NCBI RefSeq assembly: GCF_001602525.1
Contig: NZ_LSYT01000012.1
Location: forward strand, 82,026-146,025
Source: Flavobacterium chilense
GTDB lineage: Bacteria; Bacteroidota; Bacteroidia; Flavobacteriales; Flavobacteriaceae
DNA length: 64,000 bases
Direction: 5' to 3'
The translations under genes and the position numbers were made by a program. This document shows, in pieces, positions 43,392 to 52,652 of this stretch. Numbering within the stretch: position 1 is the first letter of the stretch; each line of letters begins with the position of its first letter. A model generated the notes under the pieces. It searched no databases. It was not told the DNA's origin and worked only from the letters and a program-made list of their open reading frames with translations.

Positions 43392-44265
43392 TTTAAAAAG
43401 TTACTTAAATCTTCATTTAATTGTTTTTATATGGGGATTTACGGCAATTCTTGGCGCTTTAATAACAATAGACGCCGAAAATTTGGTTTGGTTCAGAATG
43501 CTTCTTGCAGGTGTTTTTCTGGCAGCTTTTATAGTTTATAAAAAACAATCTTTTATAATATCAGCAACATCTTTTGCCAAATTAATTTTTGTTGGATTAC
43601 TAATTGCACTTCACTGGATTTTCTTTTTTCGGGCGATTCATGTTTCTAATGTGTCTATAACACTTTCTATATTTTCATTAGGAGCTTTTTTTGCTTCTTT
43701 GTTAGAACCACTTTTTTATGGAAGAAAAATATTGTGGTACGAAGTTTTCTTCGGGTTGGTCATCATTGCCGGTTTAGCGCTGATTATGCAGGTCGAAGTT
43801 AAATACCTGCATGGGATGTATTATGCGCTGGCAGCAATCATTCTGGGGGTTTTATTTACCTTAATGAATGGGAAATTAATTACAGAACATGATCCCTCAG
43901 TAATTACATTTTATGAGTTTGGAGCAGGAGTTTTCTTTATTTCTATTTATTTTTTAATACAAGGAAAGTTCACTGCAGATTTTTTTACAATGTCATTAAA
44001 TAACTGGATTTTACTATTGGTTTTGGCATCAGTTTGTACAGCTTATGCTTTTACTGCTTCGGTAAAAGTCATGCAAAAGCTAACACCTTATACGGTAATG
44101 TTAACGACTAATTTAGAGCCTGTTTATGGAATTATGCTGGCTTATTTTATTTTGGGCGGAAAAGAAAAAATGAGCACTGAATTTTATATTGGCGCCTTAA
44201 TAATTGTAATTACAGTTATCCTGAATGGCGTTTTTAAACACTATAAAAACAAGAAGGAAGTGTAA
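43378..44265 (+). CDS. EamA/DMT superfamily transporter
   Basis: 295 residues from ATG 43378, which overlaps the end of the LptF/G gene by 14 bases and starts MRNDNLKSYLNLHLIVFIWGFTAILG. Ten hydrophobic helices in two EamA repeats, with VWFRMLLAGVFLA and LFVGLLIALHWIFFFRAIHVSNVSI in the first half. Inner-membrane exporter of unknown small metabolites. Translationally coupled to the upstream gene by overlap, no known functional link. Confidence 0.9.
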   Translation: MRNDNLKSYLNLHLIVFIWGFTAILGALITIDAENLVWFRMLLAGVFLAAFIVYKKQSFIISATSFAKLIFVGLLIALHWIFFFRAIHVSNVSITLSIFSLGAFFASLLEPLFYGRKILWYEVFFGLVIIAGLALIMQVEVKYLHGMYYALAAIILGVLFTLMNGKLITEHDPSVITFYEFGAGVFFISIYFLIQGKFTADFFTMSLNNWILLLVLASVCTAYAFTASVKVMQKLTPYTVMLTTNLEPVYGIMLAYFILGGKEKMSTEFYIGALIIVITVILNGVFKHYKNKKEV

Positions 44266-44337
44266 TAATTTCCTTATTTTTAAATTACATTTTTACATTT
44301 TAAATACGATTTAATCATACCAATGATATAATATTTT

Positions 44338-44345
44338 TATATTTG
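44338..44345 (+). promoter_or_regulatory. -7 box of accA
   Basis: TATATTTG, a full TAnnTTTG match ending 32 bases before the ATG. Confidence 0.5.
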
Positions 44346-44377
44346 CGGTTCGATTTACAAACAAAATTCAAAAATCC

Positions 44378-45331
44378 ATGGAATATTTAGATTTTGAGCT
44401 TCCAATAAAAGAACTTGAAGAACAATTACAAAAATGTGTTATAATTGGAAAAGAATCTGATGTTGATGTAACACCTACCTGCAAGGAAATCAACAAGAAA
44501 TTAGAGCAAACTAAAAAAGAAATATACAAAAACCTTACGGCATGGCAACGTGTTCAGCTGTCAAGACATCCAAACAGACCTTATACGCTGGATTATATCA
44601 GAGCGATTTGTGGAGATACTTTTTTAGAACTTCACGGAGACAGAAGCTTTAAAGATGATAAAGCTATGGTTGGCGGATTAGGAAAAATAAACGGTCAGTC
44701 GTTTATGATTGTTGGTCAGCAAAAAGGGTTTAATACAAAAACACGTCAATATCGTAATTTTGGTATGGCAAACCCTGAAGGATACCGTAAAGCTTTGCGT
44801 TTAATGAAAATGGCAGAAAAATTCGGGATTCCGGTTTTAACCCTTGTAGATACTCCGGGTGCATATCCTGGACTTGAAGCAGAAGAAAGAGGACAAGGTG
44901 AAGCAATTGCCAGAAACATTTTTGAAATGGTTCGTTTAAAAGTGCCAATTATTACGATTATTGTTGGTGAAGGAGCTTCTGGAGGAGCTTTAGGAATTGG
45001 TGTTGGTGATAAAGTATACATGCTGGAAAATACCTGGTATTCTGTAATCTCGCCAGAATCATGTTCTTCAATTTTATGGAAAAGCTGGGAGTACAAAGAA
45101 CGTGCTGCCGATGCATTAAAATTGACTTCATCAGATATGAAAAAACAAAAATTAGTTGATGATGTTATACCGGAACCACTAGGAGGAGCGCACTATGACC
45201 GCGAAACTACTTTTAAAACGGTTGCTGAATACATTACTAAAGGATATAATGAATTGAAAGACTTATCAACAGCTGACCTGATTGCCCAAAGAATGGACAA
45301 ATACAGTAATATGGGTGAGTATAAAGAGTAA
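44378..45331 (+). CDS. accA: Acetyl-CoA carboxylase carboxyltransferase subunit alpha
   Basis: 317 residues. N-terminal helical part (LDFELPIKELEEQL), the ARHPxRPYTLDYI segment (LSRHPNRPYTLDYIRAI), then the crotonase-like core PVLTLVDTPGAYPGLEAEERGQGEAIARNIFEM and VGEGASGGALGIGVGDKVYMLENTWYSVISPESCSSILW. With AccD it transfers carboxyl from biotin to acetyl-CoA, the first step of fatty acid synthesis. Monocistronic with its own promoter and terminator. Confidence 0.97.
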   Translation: MEYLDFELPIKELEEQLQKCVIIGKESDVDVTPTCKEINKKLEQTKKEIYKNLTAWQRVQLSRHPNRPYTLDYIRAICGDTFLELHGDRSFKDDKAMVGGLGKINGQSFMIVGQQKGFNTKTRQYRNFGMANPEGYRKALRLMKMAEKFGIPVLTLVDTPGAYPGLEAEERGQGEAIARNIFEMVRLKVPIITIIVGEGASGGALGIGVGDKVYMLENTWYSVISPESCSSILWKSWEYKERAADALKLTSSDMKKQKLVDDVIPEPLGGAHYDRETTFKTVAEYITKGYNELKDLSTADLIAQRMDKYSNMGEYKE

Positions 45332-45349
45332 ATTCTTACAATATGAATT

Positions 45350-45383
45350 AAAATCCGAAGCCTTACCGTTTCGGATTTTTTTT
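45350..45383 (+). terminator. Terminator after accA
   Basis: AAATCCGAA / TTCGGATTT stem with a 10-base loop and a T9 tail. Confidence 0.8.
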
Positions 45384-45471
45384 TGGTTATGAACAAATAA
45401 AACTTATTTATAAACAATTAATAGTTATAACTAGATAACAATTTTTTTTTAAATTTTGTTACTTTCGCTGT

Positions 45472-47016
45472 ATGGAAAATTTCAAAAATGTAAACCCTAA
45501 AAAGGTAGATAAAACCAGTATTATTAATCTTGAAAAAGGTAAACTCCCTCCGCAAGTTATCGATTTAGAAGAGGCAGTTTTGGGTGCGATGATGATTGAT
45601 AAAAAAGGGGTAGATGATGTAATTGATATTTTACAGGCTGATGCTTTTTATAAAGATGCTCACAAACATATTTTTGAAGCGATTTTACAGCTTTTTACCG
45701 AAACACAGCCAATAGATTTATTGACAGTTTCGAGTCAGTTAAAGAAAAACGGAAAGCTTGAAATAGCAGGTGGAGATTTTTATTTAATTCAGCTTACACA
45801 AAAAATTGCTTCTTCTGCACATATCGAGTTTCACTCGCGTATTATTCTGCAAAAATTCATTCAAAGAAGTTTGATTAGAATTTCTTCGGAAATTATTGAA
45901 GAGGCATATGATGAAACTACAGATGTTTTTGAGTTATTAGACCAAGCTGAATCAAAATTATACGAAGTTACTCAGGGAAATATCAAGCGTAGTTCTGAAA
46001 CCGCTCAGAGTTTAGTGTTACAAGCTAAAAAGAAAATTGAAGAAATTTCTAAAAAAGAGGGATTAAGTGGTGTAGAAACGGGTTTTACTAATTTAGATAA
46101 ACTAACTTCTGGATGGCAGCCGAGTGATTTAATTATTATCGCAGCGAGACCTGCGATGGGAAAAACGGCGTTTGTACTTTCGATGGCCAGAAATATCGCA
46201 ATCCAATTTGGACATGGAGTAGCATTGTTCTCATTAGAGATGGCTTCGGTTCAGTTGATTACGAGGTTAATTTCGTCGGAAACAGGATTGTCATCAGAGA
46301 AATTACGTACAGGTAAATTAGAACCGCATGAATGGACAATGTTGAGTACCAAAGTAAAAGACTTAGAAAAAGCTCCTTTGTATATTGATGATACGCCGTC
46401 ACTTTCTATTTTTGATTTAAGAGCAAAATGCCGTCGTTTGGCATCCCAGCATGGTATTAAAATCATCATTATTGATTATTTACAGTTAATGACTGCCGGA
46501 GGAAATGCTAAAGGCGGAGGAAATCGTGAACAGGAAATCTCGACTATTTCCCGAAACTTAAAGGCTTTAGCAAAAGAACTTAATGTTCCGGTAATTGCAC
46601 TTTCGCAGCTATCGCGTGCCGTGGAGACGCGTGGATCAAGTAAAAGACCTTTACTTTCGGATCTTCGTGAATCTGGAGCAATTGAGCAGGATGCCGATAT
46701 CGTTTCGTTTTTATACCGACCGGAATATTATAAAATTGAGGAATGGGATGATGAAGAGGCTTCTCCAACTGCAGGTCAGGCTGAAATTATGATCGCAAAG
46801 CATCGTAATGGTGGTATTGAAAACATTCGTTTGAAATTTTTAGGACATTTAGGAAAATTTGATAATCTTGATGAATTTTCGGGAAGCTATGACGATTTGC
46901 CGTCAAAAATGAATCATGATGATAATCCATTCATAACAAATAATTTACCTTCTGCTAATGAAGCCTTTGGCAGTAATTTAAATGATGACGATGACGACAG
47001 TGACGTTCCGTTTTAA
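45472..47016 (+). CDS. dnaB: Replicative DNA helicase
   Basis: 514 residues. N-terminal DnaB domain (about 25-125: LPPQVIDLEEAVLGAMMID), linker helices, and the RecA-like core with Walker A AARPAMGKTAF (224-233), Walker B IIIIDYLQLM, the VIALSQLSRAVETR loop and SDLRESGAIEQDADIV. Hexameric 5'-3' helicase of the replication fork. The tail is acidic (NLNDDDDDSDVPF), as is usual in flavobacterial DnaB. No intein. Confidence 0.97.
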   Translation: MENFKNVNPKKVDKTSIINLEKGKLPPQVIDLEEAVLGAMMIDKKGVDDVIDILQADAFYKDAHKHIFEAILQLFTETQPIDLLTVSSQLKKNGKLEIAGGDFYLIQLTQKIASSAHIEFHSRIILQKFIQRSLIRISSEIIEEAYDETTDVFELLDQAESKLYEVTQGNIKRSSETAQSLVLQAKKKIEEISKKEGLSGVETGFTNLDKLTSGWQPSDLIIIAARPAMGKTAFVLSMARNIAIQFGHGVALFSLEMASVQLITRLISSETGLSSEKLRTGKLEPHEWTMLSTKVKDLEKAPLYIDDTPSLSIFDLRAKCRRLASQHGIKIIIIDYLQLMTAGGNAKGGGNREQEISTISRNLKALAKELNVPVIALSQLSRAVETRGSSKRPLLSDLRESGAIEQDADIVSFLYRPEYYKIEEWDDEEASPTAGQAEIMIAKHRNGGIENIRLKFLGHLGKFDNLDEFSGSYDDLPSKMNHDDNPFITNNLPSANEAFGSNLNDDDDDSDVPF

Positions 47017-47026
47017 TAAAACAATT

Positions 47027-47050
47027 AAACCTCTTATGAGGTTTTTTTTA
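47027..47050 (+). terminator. Terminator after dnaB
   Basis: AAACCTC / GAGGTTT stem with a TTAT loop and T8 tail. Confidence 0.8.
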
Positions 47051-47150
47051 TGTTTAAAAAGTAGTGTTTTCTTTATAAAATTCTGTAGTTTAGCTAAACA
47101 ATTATTGGAAACAATATTGTCAACCTTTAACCCAAAAACAAATTTAAATT

Positions 47151-47516
47151 ATGTCTAAAGAAACAAAATTAGGGAGTGTTGAAGTCGCTCTAAAAGAAGC
47201 TAAAGTATGGGTAGATAAATACCGTAAAGCTCCAGTTGAAAATGAAGAAAACAGAAAAAACAGGACAAATGCTTATTTGATTCCTTTGCAAACATTAAAA
47301 CTGGTATTAGATCAGGATATTGATGCTGTTCGTGCTTACAAAGGTATTAATAATGCCGGTGAGCAGGTTTTATTATTCGTTGGTACTAAATTAGATAAGG
47401 AAACAGGTATTTACAGAGATGTTTTTAAACCAGGAAACGAATTAGAAAACGATGAAGTAGCTTATGATGCTACTCGTCCATGTCCTCCAAACGGAGATCC
47501 TGAAAGCCCACTTTAA
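47151..47516 (+). CDS. Small conserved protein of unknown function
   Basis: 121 residues, no signal or TM. Starts SKETKLGSVEVALKEAKVWVDKYR and ends VAYDATRPCPPNGDPESPL. Two alpha/beta parts with TNAYLIPLQTLKLVLDQDIDAVRAYKGI in the middle. Nine bases separate it from the membrane sensor gene, so it is probably the first gene of the sensor kinase operon; it could be an unrelated cotranscribed protein. Confidence 0.8.
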   Translation: MSKETKLGSVEVALKEAKVWVDKYRKAPVENEENRKNRTNAYLIPLQTLKLVLDQDIDAVRAYKGINNAGEQVLLFVGTKLDKETGIYRDVFKPGNELENDEVAYDATRPCPPNGDPESPL

Positions 47517-47525
47517 CAGAATTAA

Positions 47526-48164
47526 ATGTTGTATCTATTTTTTACATACCTAGGTTATTTAATTTTAATAGTCAACTTTATATTATATTCAAGAGGCTTT
47601 TCCAAATTTGGAAAAGCCTTTCAGACTTACAATTATTACCTTTTTTTATTAGTGATTGTACAGTTTGCAATGGAAGTTCTGGTTTTCTTTAAACAAAATA
47701 ATCTTTATTTGGTTCATTTGTATTTTGTTGGTCAATTTGTTTTATTAGGATTTTTTTATAGAAATCTTTTGCAGAATCCTTTGCAAAAAAAAACAGTAAC
47801 TATTTCAATTTTTGCAGGTTTATCCGTATTGGCTGTTCAGTATCTACTTGAACCCCAGTTGTTTTTTAAATTTAACTTACTCGAAATTACCATAACATCA
47901 TTATTGGTGGTATTTTTCGCCCTGATCTATTTGTACAATATGTTAATAGGTACTAAAAAGTACTATTATATTACAGTTGGCCTGATTGTTTATTTACTAG
48001 CCAGTACCGTTTTATTTTTTGTAGGTAATCTGACTATTGGTTTAAGTAATGAATTTAAATTTCTAACATGGAACCTAAATGCTTTTTTTGTGGTTGTTAA
48101 TCAACTATTTGTTTTGTATGAATGGAAAGTGAGTTTTAGTTCTAACAAGAAAATAAATAATTAG
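47526..48164 (+). CDS. Seven-TM membrane protein, likely sensor partner of the downstream histidine kinase
   Basis: 212 residues with seven hydrophobic helices (about 2-21, 35-55, 60-78, 90-108, 118-140, 146-167, 178-200) joined by short loops, N-terminus out by charge (KKYYYITV, KINN tail inside). No recognised enzyme domain. The kinase gene begins two bases after the stop, so both are made together. Such split 7TM plus kinase pairs suggest a membrane-embedded or hydrophobic signal; inference. Confidence 0.75.
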   Translation: MLYLFFTYLGYLILIVNFILYSRGFSKFGKAFQTYNYYLFLLVIVQFAMEVLVFFKQNNLYLVHLYFVGQFVLLGFFYRNLLQNPLQKKTVTISIFAGLSVLAVQYLLEPQLFFKFNLLEITITSLLVVFFALIYLYNMLIGTKKYYYITVGLIVYLLASTVLFFVGNLTIGLSNEFKFLTWNLNAFFVVVNQLFVLYEWKVSFSSNKKINN

Positions 48165-48166
48165 AA

Positions 48167-48958
48167 ATGGATGTAAGTAAAGTTTATGAAAAAGAAATCG
48201 TAGCCATAATTTTATACACATCATGTTTTTTTATGATTGTGGCAGTATTTCTGGTCGCTTTCTTTTATTTCTCCAGAAAGAAAATTATTCAGAAAGAAGT
48301 TGAAAAAAGAGATCTGGAAATTTATCTCCAAAAAGAGCAGCTGCATGCAGTTTTGGTTGCACAAGAAGAAGAACGTAAAAGAATTGCTCAGGATTTGCAC
48401 GACGATATTAGTTCTAAACTCAATATTGTTTCATTAAACACACATTTGCTTTCTGCCCCAAATTTAACAGAAGCAGAAACAAATGAGATTACCGGGAATA
48501 TTATTAACCTGACCGCAAAGGCTTTAGAAAATTCAAGAAAAATTGCCCATAATTTATTGCCTCCGGTTTTTGAAAAATTTGGATTGAATGCTGGTGTCGA
48601 AGAATTATGTGATGAGTTTGAAAGTAGCAAATCTGTAAAAGTGCATTATAAAAACGAGATTGATTTTGATGGGAAAGATATAGATCGCCATTTGCATGTT
48701 TTTAGAGTTTTACAGGAATTGATGAATAATTCACTACGCCACGGAAAAGCAACTGAAATCTGGGTTAATTTTAAAGATGAAGAAAACTCAAAAGTGTGTT
48801 ATTATAAAGATAATGGAGTTGGTTTTGATAGCAAAAATGCTGAAAATCAAAAAGGACTTGGAATGAAAAACATTGATAGCCGTATTTCTTTTTTAAATGG
48901 AAACCTTGAAATTAACTCTGAAATTGGGCAAGGTGTTGCTGTTATTTTTACTTTTTAA
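48167..48958 (+). CDS. Sensor histidine kinase, HisKA_3/NarX type
   Basis: 263 residues: one TM helix (about 11-38), a DHp domain with the phosphorylation motif EERKRIAQDLHDDISSKLN (His78), and an HATPase_c domain with N-box ELMNNSLRHGKA, DNGVGFD and GLGMKNIDSRI. No periplasmic sensor of its own, consistent with using the upstream seven-TM protein. Presumably phosphorylates the NarL-type regulator encoded 111 bases on. Confidence 0.92.
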   Translation: MDVSKVYEKEIVAIILYTSCFFMIVAVFLVAFFYFSRKKIIQKEVEKRDLEIYLQKEQLHAVLVAQEEERKRIAQDLHDDISSKLNIVSLNTHLLSAPNLTEAETNEITGNIINLTAKALENSRKIAHNLLPPVFEKFGLNAGVEELCDEFESSKSVKVHYKNEIDFDGKDIDRHLHVFRVLQELMNNSLRHGKATEIWVNFKDEENSKVCYYKDNGVGFDSKNAENQKGLGMKNIDSRISFLNGNLEINSEIGQGVAVIFTF

Positions 48959-49069
48959 GTTAAAATTGAACAATAAAACCACTTTTTGATCAATATAATA
49001 ACGTTCTTCGGCTATTTTTCATTTCATATTTTGTAATTTCGGCGAACCAAACGACCAAAAATAAAACAA

Positions 49070-49735
49070 ATGAATGCCGCTATTAAAATTGCTTTAGTCG
49101 ATGACGAAGTCTTATTCCGGAAAGGAATATCTTTTTTATTGCAAAGAGAAGATAATATGGATATTCTTTTCGAAGCTTCAAATGGAGAAGAACTTCTGAC
49201 TCATTTAAATAATGATGAAATCAAACCGGATATAATCATTATGGATTTGAAGATGCCGGTTTTGAATGGTGTCGAGGCTACCAAAATTATACGGAAATCA
49301 TTTCCGGAAATAAAAATCATAGCATTAACAAGTTACGATACAAAATCGTTTATTGCAAATATGATTCAGGTAGGAGCGGTGGCCTACTTAATAAAAAATA
49401 CAACTCCTAAAGATCTGATTTATACAATCAATCAGGTCGAAAAAAAAGGATTTCATTATAATCAGAATGTCCTTCAAACTATACAGGAAACCATTATTTC
49501 GGCTAAAAATTCAAAAGGGAATTTAGAAACAGGTTTTCTTTCTCCACGCGAAATAGAAATTCTTCAACTTATTTGTCAGCAAAAAACAACTTTAGAAATT
49601 GCTGAACATCTTTATTTAAGCCCCAGAACTGTTGAAGGGCATCGTAATAATCTGTTGCTTAAAACAGAGTCCCGAAATATTGCCGGATTAGTGGTGTATG
49701 CAATTCAGAATGAAATTGCGGTTTTAACAATTTAA
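49070..49735 (+). CDS. NarL/FixJ-type response regulator
   Basis: 221 residues. Receiver with acidic pair DDE, phospho-Asp59 in IIIMDLKMP, Thr in IIALTSYD and Lys in YLIKNTTP; then a LuxR-type HTH (about 155-215: LSPREIEILQLICQQKTTLEIAEHLYLSPRTVEGHRNNLLLKT). Partner of the upstream HisKA_3 kinase. Target genes unknown. Confidence 0.94.
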   Translation: MNAAIKIALVDDEVLFRKGISFLLQREDNMDILFEASNGEELLTHLNNDEIKPDIIIMDLKMPVLNGVEATKIIRKSFPEIKIIALTSYDTKSFIANMIQVGAVAYLIKNTTPKDLIYTINQVEKKGFHYNQNVLQTIQETIISAKNSKGNLETGFLSPREIEILQLICQQKTTLEIAEHLYLSPRTVEGHRNNLLLKTESRNIAGLVVYAIQNEIAVLTI

Positions 49736-49740
49736 AATTT

Positions 49741-49866
49741 TTAACTGGTTAAAAATTGTATTGATAATACATAGTACAAAATAATAGTTAGTACAAGTAC
49801 ACATAAAGCTATCTTTTGCATCATATTAAGTCCCTTTGGCTGGTTATTGCTATCATTAAACTTCAT
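49741..49866 (-). CDS. 41-residue single-helix membrane protein, too short for standard ORF cutoffs
   Basis: On the minus strand an ATG-to-TAA frame of 41 residues: a polar N-terminus (MKFNDSNNQPKGLN), Lys18, then one hydrophobic helix (ALCVLVLTIILYYVLSI) and a short tail. The size, positive-inside layout and a full -7 box (TACATTTG at 49908-49915) 41 bases upstream support a real gene. It fills most of the otherwise empty 342-base gap between the regulator and the next gene, on the opposite strand. Confidence 0.6.
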   Translation of the reverse strand: MKFNDSNNQPKGLNMMQKIALCVLVLTIILYYVLSIQFLTS

Positions 49867-49907
49867 GGCTTTGGTTTTTCATTGATTAGTTCGATGATCT
49901 GGGAGGA

Positions 49908-49915
49908 CAAATGTA
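49908..49915 (-). promoter_or_regulatory. -7 box upstream of the 41-residue membrane protein
   Basis: Minus strand TACATTTG, perfect TAnnTTTG. No -33 TTG at 19-21 bases. Confidence 0.45.
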
Positions 49916-50077
49916 GGTATTTATTGCATTTGTGAGATACGTGTTTATACCTGATTTTACTGATAAGATTTGGTAGATAAGATCAGATTTTATTTAACAT
50001 TTATACTGTTATAAAACAGAAGCTTCTATTGTGTTTTTTAAAGGTTCCTTTATATCTTTACTAAAATAAATTTTATA

Positions 50078-51337
50078 ATGAACAAGTATCTGGTTTATAT
50101 TTTCATCTTTCTACTTTCATTAACAGCAAAGGCTTCTTTCATTCTTCTTCCTATGGATGAAACAACTCAGCAAAATCATCTTAAAGCTTACGGAATAACT
50201 TATTGGTGTTTGAGCAAAGATTATAAAGCGAGTTGGCTGCTTAATTATCGTGGAGGCTCATTCTTGCTTCCTGATGCGGATGAAATTCGTAAAGAATGTA
50301 AAATTAGAGGCGTGAGTTTTGAAATTATTTCAGATAGTGAAGAAGCTTCAATTTTGAATGAAATTTCAAGCCCTTCACAAAATATGGAATCAGTTATTCT
50401 TGAAAAAGCACCTAAAATTGCAGTTTATACTCCAAAAGGCAAACAACCCTGGGATGATGCTGTGACATTAGTACTCACTTATGCTGAAATTCCTTTTACA
50501 CCCATTTATGACGAAGAAGTTCTTAGTGATCAATTACTTCTTTATGATTGGTTGCATTTACATCACGAAGATTTTACAGGACAATATGGTAAATTTTATT
50601 CGGCTTACAAAAATACACCCTGGTACATAGAGCAAAAAAGAGATGCCGAAGCTTTGGCTGCAAAATTAGGTTATGCAAAAGTTTCGCAGGAAAAAGGGGC
50701 AGTAGCTAAAAAAATCAGGGATTTTGTTATTGGAGGCGGATTTATGTTTGCAATGTGTTCTGCAACAGATAGTTTTGATATCGCACTAGCAGCAGATGGA
50801 GTCGATATTTGTGAAGCCATGTTTGATGGAGATGCAAGCGAATCTAATTATCAATCTAAATTGAATTACGGAAATTCATTTGCTTTTAAAGACTTTACAT
50901 TGGAGCGCAGACCTGAAGTATATGAGTTCTCAGATATTGATATGACAGGAAAACGTAAAGTTCCCATGGAAAAAGATTATTTTACCTTGATGGAGTTTTC
51001 TGCAAAATGGGACCCAATTCCAAGTATGCTATGCCAGAATCATACACAATTAGTTAAAGGTTTTATGGGGCAAACCACTTCATTTGATACAAACCTAATC
51101 AAGAGTAATGTATTGATAATGGGAACATGCGAACTAAACGGTGAGTCCAGATATATTCATGGAGAAAAAGGAAAAGGAATGTTCACGTTTTTTGGCGGAC
51201 ATGATCCTGAAGATTTTCAACATCAGGTAGGGGATCCGCCAACGGTTTTGGATTTACATCCAAATTCACCAGGATATCGTTTAATTCTGAACAATGTATT
51301 GTTTCCTGCTGCAAGAAAGAAAAAACTTAAAACATAG
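50078..51337 (+). CDS. Secreted conserved protein, often labelled asparagine synthetase B family
   Basis: 419 residues with a signal peptide (cut near TAKA-SF). The text YGITYWCLSKDYKASWLLNYRGGSFLLPD and the long mid part KIAVYTPKGKQPWDDAVTLVLTYAEIPFTPIYDEEVLSDQLLLYDWLHLHHEDF look like a class I glutamine-amidotransferase/ThuA-like fold. I see neither the catalytic N-terminal Cys nor the PP-loop of real asparagine synthetase, so that name should not be trusted. Periplasmic protein of unknown function. Confidence 0.75.
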   Translation: MNKYLVYIFIFLLSLTAKASFILLPMDETTQQNHLKAYGITYWCLSKDYKASWLLNYRGGSFLLPDADEIRKECKIRGVSFEIISDSEEASILNEISSPSQNMESVILEKAPKIAVYTPKGKQPWDDAVTLVLTYAEIPFTPIYDEEVLSDQLLLYDWLHLHHEDFTGQYGKFYSAYKNTPWYIEQKRDAEALAAKLGYAKVSQEKGAVAKKIRDFVIGGGFMFAMCSATDSFDIALAADGVDICEAMFDGDASESNYQSKLNYGNSFAFKDFTLERRPEVYEFSDIDMTGKRKVPMEKDYFTLMEFSAKWDPIPSMLCQNHTQLVKGFMGQTTSFDTNLIKSNVLIMGTCELNGESRYIHGEKGKGMFTFFGGHDPEDFQHQVGDPPTVLDLHPNSPGYRLILNNVLFPAARKKKLKT

Positions 51338-51338
51338 T

Positions 51339-52142
51339 TTAATTTAAAGAAAATTGAAACCAGATTGGAATATGGTCTGATATTTTTCGTGCTTCTTCTA
51401 AAGAATTGAACTTTGTATGAAACGAAATGATTCCCGAATCTATATGTTTTAAAGAGTCTGATTGATAAAAAATATTATCAAATTCAGAAGCAAAACAATC
51501 TGTTCCTTTACATTGTTTTTTTAAAGTAGTTTTCTGATTTTGTAAAATAGGGTTGTATCCCATTTTCTTTATCGGATTAAATACTGTATGAGATTGCGGA
51601 CAATTAAAATCGCCCATAAAAACTAAGTTTAAATTGGGATATTCCTGAGGCAGGAATTTAAAATATTTTATCTCTGTTTCTGGCTGTTTCTTTTTAGTAA
51701 TAGCATGAAAGTTTACAAGAGTTATCGTTTTTTTATTGATTTCGAATGTTGCAAAATAGGGTTCGCGATCTATTTCCAGATGATATTTTTTTTCAAGCCA
51801 GGTATTACCTTTTAGTTTTACTTTACTGGTTTTCCAAATAAAAGCATATCGTTCAGTTTTATGGCTGGTACCACTTGTGGGATCACTTACAGAATAGTCC
51901 CATTTCGATCCTTTTGTATTTAAAACCGAAGCAAGTTTTGCTACAGCCTGTGCACCGCCATATCCGGCAACAACTTCCTGAATAGCAATAATATCATAAT
52001 CAAGTATCGTATTTGCGATAAAACTTAATTCAGTATCAGATTTTGATTTTCCAAAGTTTTCTAAATTCCAGGAGAGGATTTTAGTTTGTGAGAAAGAAAG
52101 TAAGGTGAAAAAAAGAAGGGTAAAACTTAAAATGTATTTCAT
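51339..52142 (-). CDS. Secreted endonuclease/exonuclease/phosphatase family protein
   Basis: 267 residues, signal peptide to about 18. EEP core: KILSWNLENFGKS at the start, IAIQEVVAGYGG with the metal-binding Glu, HAITKKKQPETEIKYF, LVFMGDFNCPQ and the ISDHIPIWF ending with the Asp-His pair. Likely a metal-dependent DNase or phosphodiesterase in the periplasm or outside. Single domain, unlike the multidomain relative at 0.7-4.1 kb. Ends two bases after the stop of the convergent gene. Confidence 0.9.
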   Translation of the reverse strand: MKYILSFTLLFFTLLSFSQTKILSWNLENFGKSKSDTELSFIANTILDYDIIAIQEVVAGYGGAQAVAKLASVLNTKGSKWDYSVSDPTSGTSHKTERYAFIWKTSKVKLKGNTWLEKKYHLEIDREPYFATFEINKKTITLVNFHAITKKKQPETEIKYFKFLPQEYPNLNLVFMGDFNCPQSHTVFNPIKKMGYNPILQNQKTTLKKQCKGTDCFASEFDNIFYQSDSLKHIDSGIISFHTKFNSLEEARKISDHIPIWFQFSLN

Positions 52143-52317
52143 GCTGTGTTTAAAAATTCAAATATAAGTATTTTAGAATTCAGCAATTGTCAGGCTACTT
52201 TCTATTTTTATTTAACGGCATATTTTTACTGTATTTAAAATATAAAAACAGTAGAGATAATAAGACAATAGTTGTCTTTTTTATTTCTATTGGAGTGATG
52301 TATAAGTAAAAAAAGAA

Positions 52318-52572
52318 TTAATGCTTTTTATATCTGTTCTTTAAAGCAGTTCCTATAATTATGATTTGCAGGACAAGAAGTGCCGGAATAAAAATAATCT
52401 TCCAGTCAACTTCAAGCCATCCGGTTTTTTCTGAAACAAAAGCAAAGCTTAAGGAAAGAAAAATGCATAGCAACATTGTTTTCATGATAATTTTATTATT
52501 GGTTGTATTAATTTTGGAAAAAATTTTTTGGGCTAAATTTTTCTCAGAACTAATTTTGTTATTGGATTTCAT
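52318..52572 (-). CDS. Small two-helix membrane protein
   Basis: 84 residues from ATG 52572, or 55 from an internal ATG at 52485. Two hydrophobic segments (MLLCIFLSLSFAFV and IIFIPALLVLQIIIIGTAL) separated by a short Trp-containing loop. No family recognised. Same strand as the kinase-regulator operon and 80 bases after its last gene, so it may be cotranscribed. The opposite strand has a similar-length open frame, so the call is not secure. Confidence 0.5.
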   Translation of the reverse strand: MKSNNKISSEKNLAQKIFSKINTTNNKIIMKTMLLCIFLSLSFAFVSEKTGWLEVDWKIIFIPALLVLQIIIIGTALKNRYKKH

Positions 52573-52623
52573 TAGCTGGTTAATAGATTCTATACAAACA
52601 TAAATCTATAATAAGGCAATTCC

Positions 52624-52639
52624 TTACGGGAAACCGTAA
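52624..52639. promoter_or_regulatory. Palindrome after the LuxR-type regulator gene
   Basis: TTACGG-GAAA-CCGTAA, 6-bp arms. Shares ACGG/CCGT with the palindrome at 28494 beside the other LuxR-type regulator, but with a 4-base instead of 1-base centre. Confidence 0.35.
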
Positions 52640-52652
52640 AATGATCTAAATA

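Noticed and set aside
52361..52603. Plus-strand 80-residue open frame
   Set aside because: Antisense to the two-helix protein; low-complexity hydrophobic sequence with no start signal. The minus strand is the better coding choice.
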